Assembly: GCF_014205335.1 (NCBI RefSeq)
Contig: NZ_JACHNH010000001.1
Span: forward strand, 2,033,501 to 2,097,500
Direction: 5' to 3'
From: Amorphoplanes digitatis
GTDB lineage: Bacteria > Actinomycetota > Actinomycetes > Mycobacteriales > Micromonosporaceae
Length of the DNA stretch: 64,000 bases
Program-made: the position numbers and the translations under genes
Notes under the pieces: model-generated
What the model saw: the letters and a program-made list of their open reading frames with translations, nothing else
Database searches by the model: none
What the model was told of the DNA's origin: nothing
Shown here: piece after piece, positions 28,520 through 40,218 of the stretch
Layout: each line of letters opens with the position of its first letter
Position numbering within the stretch: the stretch's first letter is position 1

Positions 28520-29684
28520 CCGTCACCACCCCCAAGGGTTTCCGGGCCAGCGGCGTCGCCGCCGGGCTCAAGAGCGACGGCGCGCCCGACGTCGCGCTCG
28601 TCGTCAACGACGGGCCCGACGCCACCGTCGCCGGTGTCTTCACCGCCAACCGGGTCAAGGCCGCGCCCGTCATGTGGAGCCAGCAGGTCCTCAAGGGCGG
28701 CGTGGTGCGTGCCGTCGTGCTCAACTCGGGCGGCGCCAACGCCTGCACCGGTACGCAGGGCTTCCGGGACACCCACGCGACCGCCGAGCACACCGCCACC
28801 GTGCTGCGCGGCGGCGCCAAGCCGCTGCTCGTCGGCCCCGGTGACATCGCGGTCTGCTCGACCGGCCTGATCGGCGAGCTGCTGCCGATGGACAAGCTGC
28901 TGCCGGGGGTGAACGCCGCCGCCAAGGCGCTCGACGCCGACGGCGGCGCGGCCGCCGCGAACGCGATCATGACCACCGACACGGTGCCCAAGAACGCGGT
29001 GTTCCACGGCGACGGCTGGTCGATCGGCGGGATGGCCAAGGGCGCGGGCATGCTCGCGCCGGCCCTGGCCACGATGCTCGTCGTGCTCACCACCGACGCG
29101 GTGGCCGGCTCCGAGTCGCTGGACACGGCGCTGCGCGAGGCCACCCGGCTCAGCTTCGACCGGATCGACGCCGACGGCTGCATGTCCACGAACGACACCG
29201 TGCTGCTGCTTGCCAGCGGCGCCTCCGACCGGCAGCCCACGCAGGAGGAGCTGACCGAGGCGGTCACCGCGGTCTGCCACGACCTGGCCCAGCAGCTCAT
29301 CGCCGACGCCGAGGGCGCCACCAAGCACATCGCCATCGAGGTGCTCGGCGCCGAGAGCGAGCGCGACGCTGTCGAGGTCGGCCGCACCGTGGCCCGCAAC
29401 AACCTGGTCAAGACGGCGCTGTTCGGCAACGACCCGAACTGGGGCCGGATCCTCGCCGCGGTCGGCACCACGCAGGCGGCGTTCAGCCCGGACCGCGTCG
29501 ACGTCGCCGTCAACGGCGTGTGGGTGTGCCGCGGCGGCGCGGCGGCCGAGGACCGGTCCAAGGTGGACCTGGCGGGCCGGGACGTCACCATCACCGTGCA
29601 CCTGCACGAGGGCGAGATGGCCGCGACCATCTGGACCACCGACCTGTCGCACGCCTACGTGCACGAGAACTCGGCGTACTCGTC

Positions 29685-29688
<4 letters not shown>
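28516..29688 (+). CDS. argJ: Bifunctional glutamate N-acetyltransferase/ornithine acetyltransferase
   Basis: ArgJ moves the acetyl group from N-acetylornithine to glutamate, making the pathway cyclic. The 390-residue precursor cuts itself before a threonine, here in [16 protein letters not shown] between Ala and Thr, giving alpha and beta chains. Other marks are [26 protein letters not shown] and the C-terminal [13 protein letters not shown]. Whether it also uses acetyl-CoA is not visible; no argA is in the window. It is coupled to argC and argB by 4-base overlaps. Confidence 0.96.
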
Positions 29689-32624
<2,936 letters not shown>

Positions 32625-32625
<1 letters not shown>

Positions 32626-33125
32626 TGACCGGGCCGGGTACCCGTGCCGCGCGGCACGCGCGCATCGTCAACCTGATCAGGGACAAGGCCGTCCGTTCGC
32701 AGACCGAGCTCGCCGAGCTGCTGGGTCTCGACGGCGTGCAGGCCACCCAGGCGACGCTGTCGCGCGACCTCGAGGAGCTGCGGGCCGTCAAGGTCGGCGG
32801 GGTCTACGTCATCCCCGAGGACGGGCTGCCCGCGCTGCGCCCGGTCGAGCAGGCGCCGGCCCGGCTCGTCCGGCTGCTGCGCGAGCTGCTCAACTCGGTC
32901 GACGTCAGCGGCAACCTCGTGGTGCTGCGGGTGCCGCCCGGCGCCGCGCAGTTCCTGGCCAGCGCGCTCGACCGCTCGGGCCTGCCGGACGTCGTCGGCA
33001 CCATCGCCGGCGACGACACCATCCTCGTGGTGGCGCGCGACTCCGGCGACGGGCCGGGCGCCGCGCTCGCCGAGAAACTCACGGCCTGGAGCCGTGCCGA
33101 CCCGCACGAAGGTAGCCAACCGTGA
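32625..33125 (+). CDS. argR: Arginine repressor
   Basis: ArgR is the hexameric, arginine-responsive regulator of this pathway. The 166-residue protein has an N-terminal winged HTH ([20 protein letters not shown], then [18 protein letters not shown]) and a C-terminal oligomerisation/arginine-binding domain with [14 protein letters not shown]. The start overlaps the argF stop as TAATG. The probable binding sites are the ARG-box-like palindromes before argC. Its stop overlaps the next gene as GTGA. Confidence 0.95.
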
Positions 33126-34012
33126 CCAGGATCTCCCCGCCCGCCGTCGAGGCACACTTTCCCGGCTTCGCCGACAACATGCAGAAGCTGCTCGGACACG
33201 GCCTCGAGTTCTATCTGGCGTCCAACGAGTCGCTGCGCCCGTTCCTCAACGAGGCGCCGTACGGCCACAAGCTCACCTGGCTGGACTTCACCGACACGGC
33301 CGACAAGGGCTGGGACACCGGCGAGTTCCTCAACCTGTTCAACGTGATCAACGGCATCGCGTTCGGCGACCGGGGCATCCCGATGCCGCAGTGGGTGATG
33401 GTCGACCTGATCCTGATGCCCTCGGCCGCGGTCATCGCCGCCCTGCCGCAGTCCTCGTTCACCGAGATCCTCGAGACCAGCGCGTTCGACGAGGACGCGA
33501 AGCGCCACCTGCGGGCGGTCTTCGAGAGGGCGAAGCAGAGCGACTACAACGGCCCGATCCCGATCGGCGGCTACTGCGCGGCGCCGAGCGCGGCGCCGGG
33601 CACCTGGGTCGGCTGGTCACTGTGGTCGGTGATGACCAACGTCGGCCTGGGCCGCGCGCTCAAGGCGCTCGCCCTCTCGGCGTACCAGGCGGAGAAGCTC
33701 GACGGCGTCACCCAGTACGACAACAGCGCGCTGCGGGTGCACACCCGCTTCGGCCGGCTGCGCATCATGGTGGCCACCGTGCCGTTCCACACCTCGCCGG
33801 GCTCGTTCGTCTACGAGAACGACTTCACCGCGCCGGCCACCGCGCCGACGCCTGCGCCGACGTTCCTGCTCGACCCGTTCGACTACGACCGGCAGCGCGC
33901 CATGCAGAAGGCCATCGAGGCCCGGCAGGCCACGTACTACGTGCTCGCACCCGGCCACCTCGTCAAGGACGGGACCACGTACGTGCCCATCCTCGAGATC
34001 CCCGCGTCCTGA
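33122..34012 (+). CDS. Unrecognised protein encoded inside the arginine operon
   Basis: The 296-residue product has no signal peptide and no clear membrane span, although residues 90-112 are fairly hydrophobic. I see no catalytic or nucleotide-binding motif. It is rich in aromatic residues (for example [27 protein letters not shown]) and has a Pro/Thr/Ala-rich linker ([13 protein letters not shown]) before a C-terminal part that reads [19 protein letters not shown]. The GTG start overlaps the argR stop as GTGA, and argG begins 13 bases after its stop, so it is co-expressed with arginine genes. Codon use looks like its neighbours. A role in arginine metabolism is suggested by position alone. 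Confidence 0.8.
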   Translation: MTRISPPAVEAHFPGFADNMQKLLGHGLEFYLASNESLRPFLNEAPYGHKLTWLDFTDTADKGWDTGEFLNLFNVINGIAFGDRGIPMPQWVMVDLILMPSAAVIAALPQSSFTEILETSAFDEDAKRHLRAVFERAKQSDYNGPIPIGGYCAAPSAAPGTWVGWSLWSVMTNVGLGRALKALALSAYQAEKLDGVTQYDNSALRVHTRFGRLRIMVATVPFHTSPGSFVYENDFTAPATAPTPAPTFLLDPFDYDRQRAMQKAIEARQATYYVLAPGHLVKDGTTYVPILEIPAS

Positions 34013-34025
34013 TAAGGAAGTTCTG

Positions 34026-35276
34026 ATGAGCAAGCGCAAGATCGTCCTCGCCTTCTCCGGTGGCCTCGACACCTCGTACGCCCTGGTCTGGCTGCGCGAG
34101 CAGGGCTGGGAGGTGCTCACCGCCAACATCGACACCGGCGGCCTGCACAGCGGCGAGGGCGACGTCGTCCGTGCCCGCGCGGAGGAGCTCGGCGCGGCCC
34201 GGCACTTCGTCATCGACGCCCGCGCGGAGCTGTACTCGCGCGTCGTCACGTACGCGATCAAGGCGAACTACCTGCGCAACGGCGGCTACCCGTCCTGCGT
34301 CGGCGCGGAGCGCCTGGTGCAGGCGGAGAAGGTCGTCCAGTGCGCCCTGGAGAACGGCGCGGACGCGATCGCGCACGGCTCCACCGGCGCCGGCGCCGAC
34401 CACGTGCGCTACGACTCGGTGATCCGCGCACTCGCGCCGCAGATGGAGATCATCACCCCGATCCGCGACGACCGGCTGACCCGCGAGTACGAGCGGGACT
34501 TCCTCAAGCAGCACGGCTTCGAGACCAGCGACAAGGTCACCACGTACTCGATCAACGAGGGCCTGATCGGCACCTCCATCGGCGGTAAGGAGACCTACGG
34601 CTCCTGGGACTACCTGCCCGAGGACGCGTGGGAGAGCACCAAGGCGATCAAGGACGCGCCGGAGGACGGCGTCGAGCTGATCCTCGGCTTCGAGCGCGGC
34701 GAGGTGATCTCCGCTGCCACGCTCGACGGCACCCCGATCGAGGGCACCGGCCCGGGCGCGCCCAACTACGCGATCCTGCGCTCGCTCAACGCGCTCGCCG
34801 CCGAGCACGGCGTCGGCCGCGGCATCCACATGGGCTCCACCATGGTCGGCAACCTGGCCCGGGTCGGCTTCGAGGCGCCCGGCATGCTCACGCTGATCGC
34901 CGCGCACCGCGAGCTGGAGCGCCTGGTCCTGAGCAACCGCCAGCAGGCGACCAAGGCCACCCTGGGCACCACGTACGGCGACCTACTGCACGAGGCGGTC
35001 TACTACGACCCGATCCTGGACGACCTGCGGGCGTTCCTGGACTCCAGCCAGGCCCGGGTCACCGGCGAGGTGCGGGTACGGCTCCAGAAGGGCAACGTCA
35101 TCCCCCTGGGCAGTCGCAGCCCGCACAGCCTGCTCGACGCGTCGACCCGGCAGGGCGTGGTCTACGGCTACGGCTCGTCGCTGTGGACCGGCGAGCAGGC
35201 CCGGGCCTTCGCGCACATGTACGCGATCCCGGGCGCCATCGCCGAGAACGCCGGCCTGGGCGAGCAGAAGCCGTAG
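34026..35276 (+). CDS. argG: Argininosuccinate synthase, Bacteroidetes-like subfamily
   Basis: ArgG joins citrulline and aspartate with ATP. The 416-residue protein starts KIVLAFSGGLDTSYALVWL, the ATP pyrophosphatase P-loop. Later blocks AHGSTGAGADHVRYD, EIITPIRDDRLTREYE, YSINEGLIGTSIGGKET and HIGDT-like HMGSTMVGNLARVGFEAPG resemble the ArgG proteins I know from Bacteroidetes. The usual actinobacterial enzyme instead reads SGGLDTSVAI followed by VDVGQGGED. AGGAAG precedes the ATG at 34026. It is the last plus-strand gene before dapE. Function is secure; the subfamily and any transfer history are inferences from motif comparison. Confidence 0.93.
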   Translation: MSKRKIVLAFSGGLDTSYALVWLREQGWEVLTANIDTGGLHSGEGDVVRARAEELGAARHFVIDARAELYSRVVTYAIKANYLRNGGYPSCVGAERLVQAEKVVQCALENGADAIAHGSTGAGADHVRYDSVIRALAPQMEIITPIRDDRLTREYERDFLKQHGFETSDKVTTYSINEGLIGTSIGGKETYGSWDYLPEDAWESTKAIKDAPEDGVELILGFERGEVISAATLDGTPIEGTGPGAPNYAILRSLNALAAEHGVGRGIHMGSTMVGNLARVGFEAPGMLTLIAAHRELERLVLSNRQQATKATLGTTYGDLLHEAVYYDPILDDLRAFLDSSQARVTGEVRVRLQKGNVIPLGSRSPHSLLDASTRQGVVYGYGSSLWTGEQARAFAHMYAIPGAIAENAGLGEQKP

Positions 35277-35289
35277 GCCTGTTGCCGTG

Positions 35290-36357
35290 TCAGCGCAGCC
35301 AGGCGGCGAGCACCCGCTCGCACTCGCGGAGGTCCGCGGTCGGCAGGTGCTCCTCGTCGGTGTGCGCGAGCAGCGGGTCGCCCGGCCCGTAGTTGACGGC
35401 CGGGATGCCCAGGTCGGCGAAGCGGGCCACGTCCGTCCAGCCGAACTTCGGCGCGGGCGGGCGGCCCACTGCGGCCAGGAACTCGGCCGCCGCAGGCTGG
35501 TCCAGGCCGGGGCGGGCGCCGGACGCCTGGTCGCGCACCTCGAGCTCGTAGCCGGCGAACACCTCCCGCAGGTGCGCGAGCGCGGCGGGGATGTCCCGGT
35601 CGGGCGCGAAGCGGTGGTTGATGTCGACGACGCACTCGTCCGGGATCACGTTGCCGGCGATGCCGCCGGCGATGTTGACGGCGTTGAGGCCCTCGCGGTA
35701 CTCGAGGCCGTCGACCATGACGGTGCGCGGCTCGTACCGGTTGAGGATGGCGAGCACGTCGCCGGCGGCGTGCACGGCGTTGACGCCGCGCCAGGACCGG
35801 GCGGCGTGCGCGGCCTTGCCGGCCAGCGTGATGCGCACCCGCATCGTGCCCTGGCAGCCGCCCTCGACCGTGCCGTTGGACGGCTCGCCGAGGATGGCGA
35901 AGTCGCCGGCCAGCCAGTCGGGGTGGTTGCGCACCAGGCGGCCGAGGCCGTTGCGCACCGAGGCGACCTCCTCGTTGTCGTAGAACACGAACGTGAGGTC
36001 GTTGCGGGGCTCGGGGACGGTCGCGGCGATGCGCAGCTGGGCGGCGACGCCGCCCTTCATGTCGACGGTGCCGCGGCCGTGCAGGATCTCGTCCGCGCCG
36101 GCGCCCGTGGTCCAGGTCGGCAGGTTGTCCTTGATCGGCACGGTGTCGAGGTGGCCGGCGAGCACGATCCGCCGGGCCCGCCCGAGCTGGGTCCGTGCGA
36201 CGACGGCGTCGCCGTCGCGCAACACCTCGAGGTGGCCGAGCTTGCGCAACGAGGCCTCGACGGCGTCCGCGATCGGGGCCTCATCCCCGCTCACCGAGGG
36301 GATGTCACAGAGCGCGCGGGTGAGGGCGACGACATCATCGTGCAGGTCAAGCGTCAT
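35290..36357 (-). CDS. dapE: Succinyl-diaminopimelate desuccinylase
   Basis: This 355-residue M20-family zinc amidase frees LL-diaminopimelate for lysine and cell-wall synthesis. Metal ligands are visible: His in LAGHLDTVP, Asp in GTVDMKGG, the catalytic/ligand Glu pair in DNEEVAS, Glu in ILGEPS and the last His in LAHTDEEHLP. The start TLDLHDDVVALTRALCDIPSVSGD is typical of actinobacterial DapE. ArgE and carboxypeptidase G2 are close relatives, but ArgJ makes ArgE unnecessary here. The gene lies on the opposite strand between argG and argH and is convergent with argG (13 bases). Confidence 0.85.
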   Translation of the reverse strand: MTLDLHDDVVALTRALCDIPSVSGDEAPIADAVEASLRKLGHLEVLRDGDAVVARTQLGRARRIVLAGHLDTVPIKDNLPTWTTGAGADEILHGRGTVDMKGGVAAQLRIAATVPEPRNDLTFVFYDNEEVASVRNGLGRLVRNHPDWLAGDFAILGEPSNGTVEGGCQGTMRVRITLAGKAAHAARSWRGVNAVHAAGDVLAILNRYEPRTVMVDGLEYREGLNAVNIAGGIAGNVIPDECVVDINHRFAPDRDIPAALAHLREVFAGYELEVRDQASGARPGLDQPAAAEFLAAVGRPPAPKFGWTDVARFADLGIPAVNYGPGDPLLAHTDEEHLPTADLRECERVLAAWLR

Positions 36358-36367
36358 GCGGGCGACA

Positions 36368-36384
36368 TTACCGTCCGTCGGTAA
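36368..36384. promoter_or_regulatory. Inverted repeat in the dapE-argH divergent spacer
   Basis: TTACCG-TCCGT-CGGTAA is a perfect 6-bp inverted repeat with a 5-base centre. It lies 11 bases before the dapE start and 43 before argH, so it could be an operator for one or both genes. Confidence 0.3.
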
Positions 36385-36426
36385 GGTCATCCCGACCGAG
36401 TAACACTGATCTTGAGGAGTGAGCAC

Positions 36427-37857
36427 GTGCCGGAGACCGAAGGTCCGACCAGGCTGTGGGGTGGCCGTTTCGCCGGCGGACCGGCGGACGCCCTGGCCCG
36501 TCTGAGCGTGAGCGTCCACTTCGACTGGCGCCTGGCCCCGTACGACCTGGCCGCTTCCCGGGCACACGCCCGGGTGCTGGCCGGCGCCGGCCTGCTGGAC
36601 GCCGCGGAGCTGGGCCAGATGCTGGCCGCGCTCGACGATCTCGAGTCGGCGTGCGCGGCGGGGGAGTTCCGCCCCACCGTCGAGGACGAGGACGTGCACA
36701 CCGCGCTGGAGCGCGGCCTGCTGGAGCGCCTCGGCGCGCTCGGCGGCAAGCTGCGCGCGGGCCGCTCCCGCAACGACCAGGTCGCCACCGACCTGCGCAT
36801 GTACCTGCGCGACCACGCCCGCGGCGTGGCGGCCGCGGTGGTCGAGCTGGCGGACGCGCTGATGGAGCAGGCGGGCCGGCACGTCGACACGCCCGCGCCG
36901 GGCATGACCCACCTCCAGCACGCCCAGCCGGTGAGCTTCGGCCACTGGCTGCTCGCGCACGTGCAGCCGCTGCTGCGCGACCTGGACCGGCTGCGCGACT
37001 GGGACGACCGCACGGCGATCTCCCCGCTCGGCTCGGGCGCCCTCGCGGGCTCGTCGCTGCCGCTCGACCCGGGCGCGGTGGCGAAGGAGCTGGGCTTCAA
37101 GGCCCCGGCGCAGAACTCGATGGACGCGGTCTCGGACCGCGACTTCGTCGCCGAGTTCCTCTTCATCACCGGCCTGATCGGCGTGCACCTGTCCCGCCTC
37201 GGCGAGGAGGTGGTGCTCTGGACCTCGCAGGAGTTCAGCTGGGTGATCCTGGACGACGCGTTCGCCACCGGCTCGTCGATCATGCCGCAGAAGAAGAACG
37301 CGGACATCGCGGAGCTGGCCCGGGGCAAGGCCGGCCGGCTGATCGGCGGCCTGGTCGCGGTGCTGACCATGCTCAAGGGCCTGCCGCTGACCTACGACCG
37401 CGACATGCAGGAGGACAAGGAGCCGGTCTTCGACGCGGTCGACACGCTCCAGCTGCTGCTGCCCGCCCTGGCGGGCATGATCTCGACGATGACGGTACGC
37501 GTCGACAAGCTCGCCGCGGCGGCACCGGTCGGCTTCTCGCTGGCCACGGAGGTGGCGGACTGGCTGGTCCGCAAGCACGTGCCGTTCCGCGACGCCCACG
37601 AGATCACCGGCCGCCTGGTGGCGCTCTGCGCGGCCCGCGAGTGCGAGCTGGAGGACGTCTCGGACGACGACCTGAAGACGGTGAGCGAGCACCTGGACCC
37701 GTCGGTCCGCGAGGTGCTCAGCGTCCGCTCGGCGCTGGCGGCCCGCACGACGGCGGGCTCGACCGGCCCGGGCCCGGTGGCGGACCAGCTTCAGTCGGCC
37801 TCGGACCGGCTCGACTTCTGGCGCGAGTGGTCCATCGAGCGGGTCGTACCCCGCTGA
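36427..37857 (+). CDS. argH: Argininosuccinate lyase
   Basis: ArgH splits argininosuccinate into arginine and fumarate, the last step. The 476-residue protein belongs to the fumarase/aspartase superfamily. It has the signature loop GSSIMPQKKNAD with the catalytic Ser, plus LWGGRFAGG, GRSRNDQVATDLR and MTHLQHAQPVSFGHWL. The start is the GTG at 36427 with GAGGAGT upstream. It has its own promoter region, being separated from the rest of the operon by dapE. Confidence 0.96.
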   Translation: MPETEGPTRLWGGRFAGGPADALARLSVSVHFDWRLAPYDLAASRAHARVLAGAGLLDAAELGQMLAALDDLESACAAGEFRPTVEDEDVHTALERGLLERLGALGGKLRAGRSRNDQVATDLRMYLRDHARGVAAAVVELADALMEQAGRHVDTPAPGMTHLQHAQPVSFGHWLLAHVQPLLRDLDRLRDWDDRTAISPLGSGALAGSSLPLDPGAVAKELGFKAPAQNSMDAVSDRDFVAEFLFITGLIGVHLSRLGEEVVLWTSQEFSWVILDDAFATGSSIMPQKKNADIAELARGKAGRLIGGLVAVLTMLKGLPLTYDRDMQEDKEPVFDAVDTLQLLLPALAGMISTMTVRVDKLAAAAPVGFSLATEVADWLVRKHVPFRDAHEITGRLVALCAARECELEDVSDDDLKTVSEHLDPSVREVLSVRSALAARTTAGSTGPGPVADQLQSASDRLDFWREWSIERVVPR

Positions 37858-37867
37858 CGTTGCCGGT

Positions 37868-37892
37868 GGCGGCGGGCGGTCAGCCCGCCGCC
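37868..37892. terminator. Hairpin between convergent argH and TSUP genes
   Basis: GGCGGCGGGC and GCCCGCCGCC form a perfect 10-bp stem with loop GGTCA. It starts 10 bases after the argH stop and covers the stop codon of the convergent gene; there is no T tract. Confidence 0.55.
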
Positions 37893-38803
37893 ATGGCCTT
37901 CTCGCGGTCGTCGTCGCCGGGTGACTCGGCGACGACCCGGGCGTCCCGGCCGGCGGTGACGCGGCGGAAGACCGCCAGGCCGACCGCGACCAGCACGGCC
38001 GCGGCGGAGGCGGCGCCGACCACCGGGGTCGGCACATCGAGCAGCTTCAGGGCGCTGGCCAGCAGCACGATCACCAGTGCCGCGCGGACGATGCCGCCCG
38101 GTGCGCGCGAGGAGATGCGGGCGCCGATCAGCACGCCCGGGATCGAGCCGAGCAGGACCGCGGCCGCGATGTCGAGCTTGAGGTCGCCGAAGAGGGCGTG
38201 GCCCAGCGCCGCCGAGACGACCAGCGGGATCGCCTGGATCAGGTCGGTGCCGACCAGGTCGTTGGCGCGCAGCTTCGGGTAGAGCGCCAGCAGCGCCACG
38301 ATGATCAGGGACCCGGAGCCCACCGAGGTCATGCCGACGATCACGCCCCCGACGGCGCCGAGCAGCAGCGTCGGCACGGGCCGGACCCGGATCGGCTCCG
38401 GCGGGCCGTCGCCGCCACCCTGCCGGCGGCTCACCCAGACCTTGAGCAGCAGGCCGGCCGCGGCGAGCAGCAGCGCGACGCCGAGCGACACCTTGATCGT
38501 GTGCTGGACGGCCGCGTCGTCGCCGAGCAGGCGCAGCAGCAGCACGCCGAGGAACGCGCTCGGGACGCTGCCGGCGCAGAGCCAGCCGACGAGGCGCCAG
38601 TTCACCGTGCCGCGGCGGGCGTGCACCCAGCCGCCGAACGGCTTCATCACGGCGCTGGCCGCGAGGTCGCTGGAGACCGCCGCGATCGGGGGTACCCCGA
38701 AGACCAGCACCAGGATCGGGGTCATCAGGGCGCCGCCGCCCATGCCGGTGAGGCCGACCACGATGCCGACGCCGAGTCCGGCGAGCGCCAGGGTGAGATC
38801 CAT
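37880..38803 (-). CDS. TSUP (TauE/SafE) family transporter
   Basis: The 307-residue protein has about eight membrane spans in two similar halves, starting TLALAGLGVGIVVGLTGMGGG and repeating GAVGGVIVGMTSVGSGSL in the second half; these Gly-rich segments are the family signature. Members export sulfite, sulfoacetate or other anions. A LysR-type regulator is encoded divergently after a 319-base spacer, so control by it is possible. The substrate is not known. Confidence 0.87.
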   Translation of the reverse strand: MDLTLALAGLGVGIVVGLTGMGGGALMTPILVLVFGVPPIAAVSSDLAASAVMKPFGGWVHARRGTVNWRLVGWLCAGSVPSAFLGVLLLRLLGDDAAVQHTIKVSLGVALLLAAAGLLLKVWVSRRQGGGDGPPEPIRVRPVPTLLLGAVGGVIVGMTSVGSGSLIIVALLALYPKLRANDLVGTDLIQAIPLVVSAALGHALFGDLKLDIAAAVLLGSIPGVLIGARISSRAPGGIVRAALVIVLLASALKLLDVPTPVVGAASAAAVLVAVGLAVFRRVTAGRDARVVAESPGDDDREKAMAAG

Positions 38804-38987
38804 CGGACGAGTGTCGGCGAGAATCCCTGCTTTGTCTACTAACTTAGGCGACTTTGTGGAGTTTCCCCCGCCACCGTCCCACGCAGTGAAACGGAGGGTC
38901 GTCCCTTTCGTTTTCGGGGCGATCCGGCGCGCCGATGTGACCGCTAACAGCCGATGCGCGGATTTCGTGTTACGGGGGCGTTGCGCC

Positions 38988-39015
38988 TTGACGACGTGAA
39001 TGTTAGCGATAACAC
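38988..39015 (+). promoter_or_regulatory. Candidate promoter of the LysR gene
   Basis: TTGACG (38988-38993), a 16-base spacer and TAACAC (39010-39015) resemble a sigma-70-type promoter. The palindrome AGATA-CC-TATCT just downstream (39020-39031) could be a regulator site. Confidence 0.45.
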
Positions 39016-39067
39016 TGCGAGATACCTATCTATGTATGCGGGGGTCGGTCAAATCGGAGATGACGGC

Positions 39068-39118
39068 ATGAGCGCTCAGTGTCTGACTCACGCCGGCGCC
39101 GGAGCGAAGCGGAGGTGA
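39068..39118 (+). CDS. Possible 16-residue leader peptide before the LysR gene
   Basis: ATG at 39068 follows CGGAGATGACGGC, a near copy of the LysR initiation region. The peptide is MSAQCLTHAGAGAKRR, and its TGA falls in the ribosome binding site of the LysR gene. Translational coupling is possible. It may instead be a by-product of a duplicated start region. Confidence 0.3.
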   Translation: MSAQCLTHAGAGAKRR

Positions 39119-39122
39119 CGGC

Positions 39123-40136
39123 GTGAGCGGTCTGCCTCGACAGCCGGCGCCGGCCGGGCGACGGCCATCGCGGGCCGCGATCCGGGCGCTGCCCGACGCC
39201 GTCGGCGGGGCCCGCATCGAGCTGCGCCAGCTGCGCTACCTCGTCACCCTCGCCGAGGAGCTGCACTTCGGCCGCGCCGCCGCCCGCGAGCACATCGTCC
39301 CGTCCGCGCTCAGCGCCCAGGTGCAGCGCCTCGAGCGGGCCGTCGGCGTCCTGCTCGTCGACCGCACCACCCGCCACGTCGCGCTGACCGCGGCCGGTGC
39401 GCGCTTCCTGATCGAGGCGCGGCAGATCCTCGAGCACGTCGACCGCGCCGCGGTGCTCGCGCAGGGCATGGCGCCGGCCGCGCCCAGCCTGCGCGTCGGC
39501 GTCCTGGACGAGGGGTACGACGCCGTGCGCCCGGTGCTGCGCGCGATACAGGCCCGCCACCCGGAGCTGGAGATCCACCAGGTGCTGGCGGGCGTGCCCG
39601 AACAGTGCCGCCTGCTCGCCGACGGCCGCCTCGACGTCGGCGTCGGGCGGCTGTCCGGCGCCGCGCCGGACATCGCCGCCGAGATCTTCCGCCTCGACTC
39701 GCTCGGCGTCCTGGTCCCGGCCGGGCACCCGTACGCCGGGCTGGCGCACGTGCCGGTGGCCGCGCTGCGCGGCGAGACGCTGCTGCTCGCCGACGAGGAG
39801 CAGGCGCCCGAGTTCAACGCCTTCGTCGCCGAGGTGTGCCGCTCCGCGGGCTTCTTCCCGACCCTGTTCACCGGCAGCGTGCAGACGCTGCGCGCGGCCG
39901 CGGACCTGGTGACGCAGGGCCGCTGCGTGCTCTGCACCCCGGCGTCCAACGGCGGCGTCTCCTCCGGCCCCGAGCTGACGTGGCGCCCGCTGGGCCCATC
40001 GGTGCCGCGTTACCCCTGGTCGATCCTCTGGCGCGCGCAGGACCCCTCCCGCTTCACGCTCGACCTGGTCCGCACGGCCCGCACCCTCTCGGCCGAACAG
40101 GGCTGGCGCGCCGCCGCCGGCGAACGCGCCAGCTAG
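39123..40136 (+). CDS. LysR-family transcriptional regulator
   Basis: The 337-residue protein has a basic extension of about 30 residues and then the winged HTH (IELRQLRYLVTLAEELHFGR, SALSAQVQRLERAVGVLLVD, TAAGARFLIEARQIL). The effector domain begins SLRVGVLDEG and includes RLDVGVGRL and LVTQGRCVL. GGAGG at 39111-39115 precedes the GTG at 39123. The divergent TSUP gene is the obvious first target candidate. The effector is unknown. Confidence 0.9.
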   Translation: MSGLPRQPAPAGRRPSRAAIRALPDAVGGARIELRQLRYLVTLAEELHFGRAAAREHIVPSALSAQVQRLERAVGVLLVDRTTRHVALTAAGARFLIEARQILEHVDRAAVLAQGMAPAAPSLRVGVLDEGYDAVRPVLRAIQARHPELEIHQVLAGVPEQCRLLADGRLDVGVGRLSGAAPDIAAEIFRLDSLGVLVPAGHPYAGLAHVPVAALRGETLLLADEEQAPEFNAFVAEVCRSAGFFPTLFTGSVQTLRAAADLVTQGRCVLCTPASNGGVSSGPELTWRPLGPSVPRYPWSILWRAQDPSRFTLDLVRTARTLSAEQGWRAAAGERAS

Positions 40137-40218
40137 GACAGGCTTTCGTGAGACACCCGGCCGGGCGAGTCCGGATTGTAGGGTGAGACCGCAGACGCGT
40201 GGTCGTAGAGGGGGCTCG

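Larger units (their letters stand above)
38804..39122. other. Divergent spacer between TSUP and LysR genes
   Basis: This 319-base region is the most AT-rich part of the neighbourhood. It contains a promoter-like TTGACG-N16-TAACAC facing LysR, an AGATA-CC-TATCT inverted repeat at 39020-39031, and a short ORF with its own ribosome site at 39068-39118. The side nearest TSUP has CTACTAACTTAG at about 38837-38848, which may belong to its promoter. Confidence 0.4.

Noticed and set aside
35290..36357. ArgE (acetylornithine deacetylase) for the M20 gene next to argG
   Set aside because: ArgJ recycles the acetyl group here, and the N-terminal pattern fits actinobacterial DapE better.
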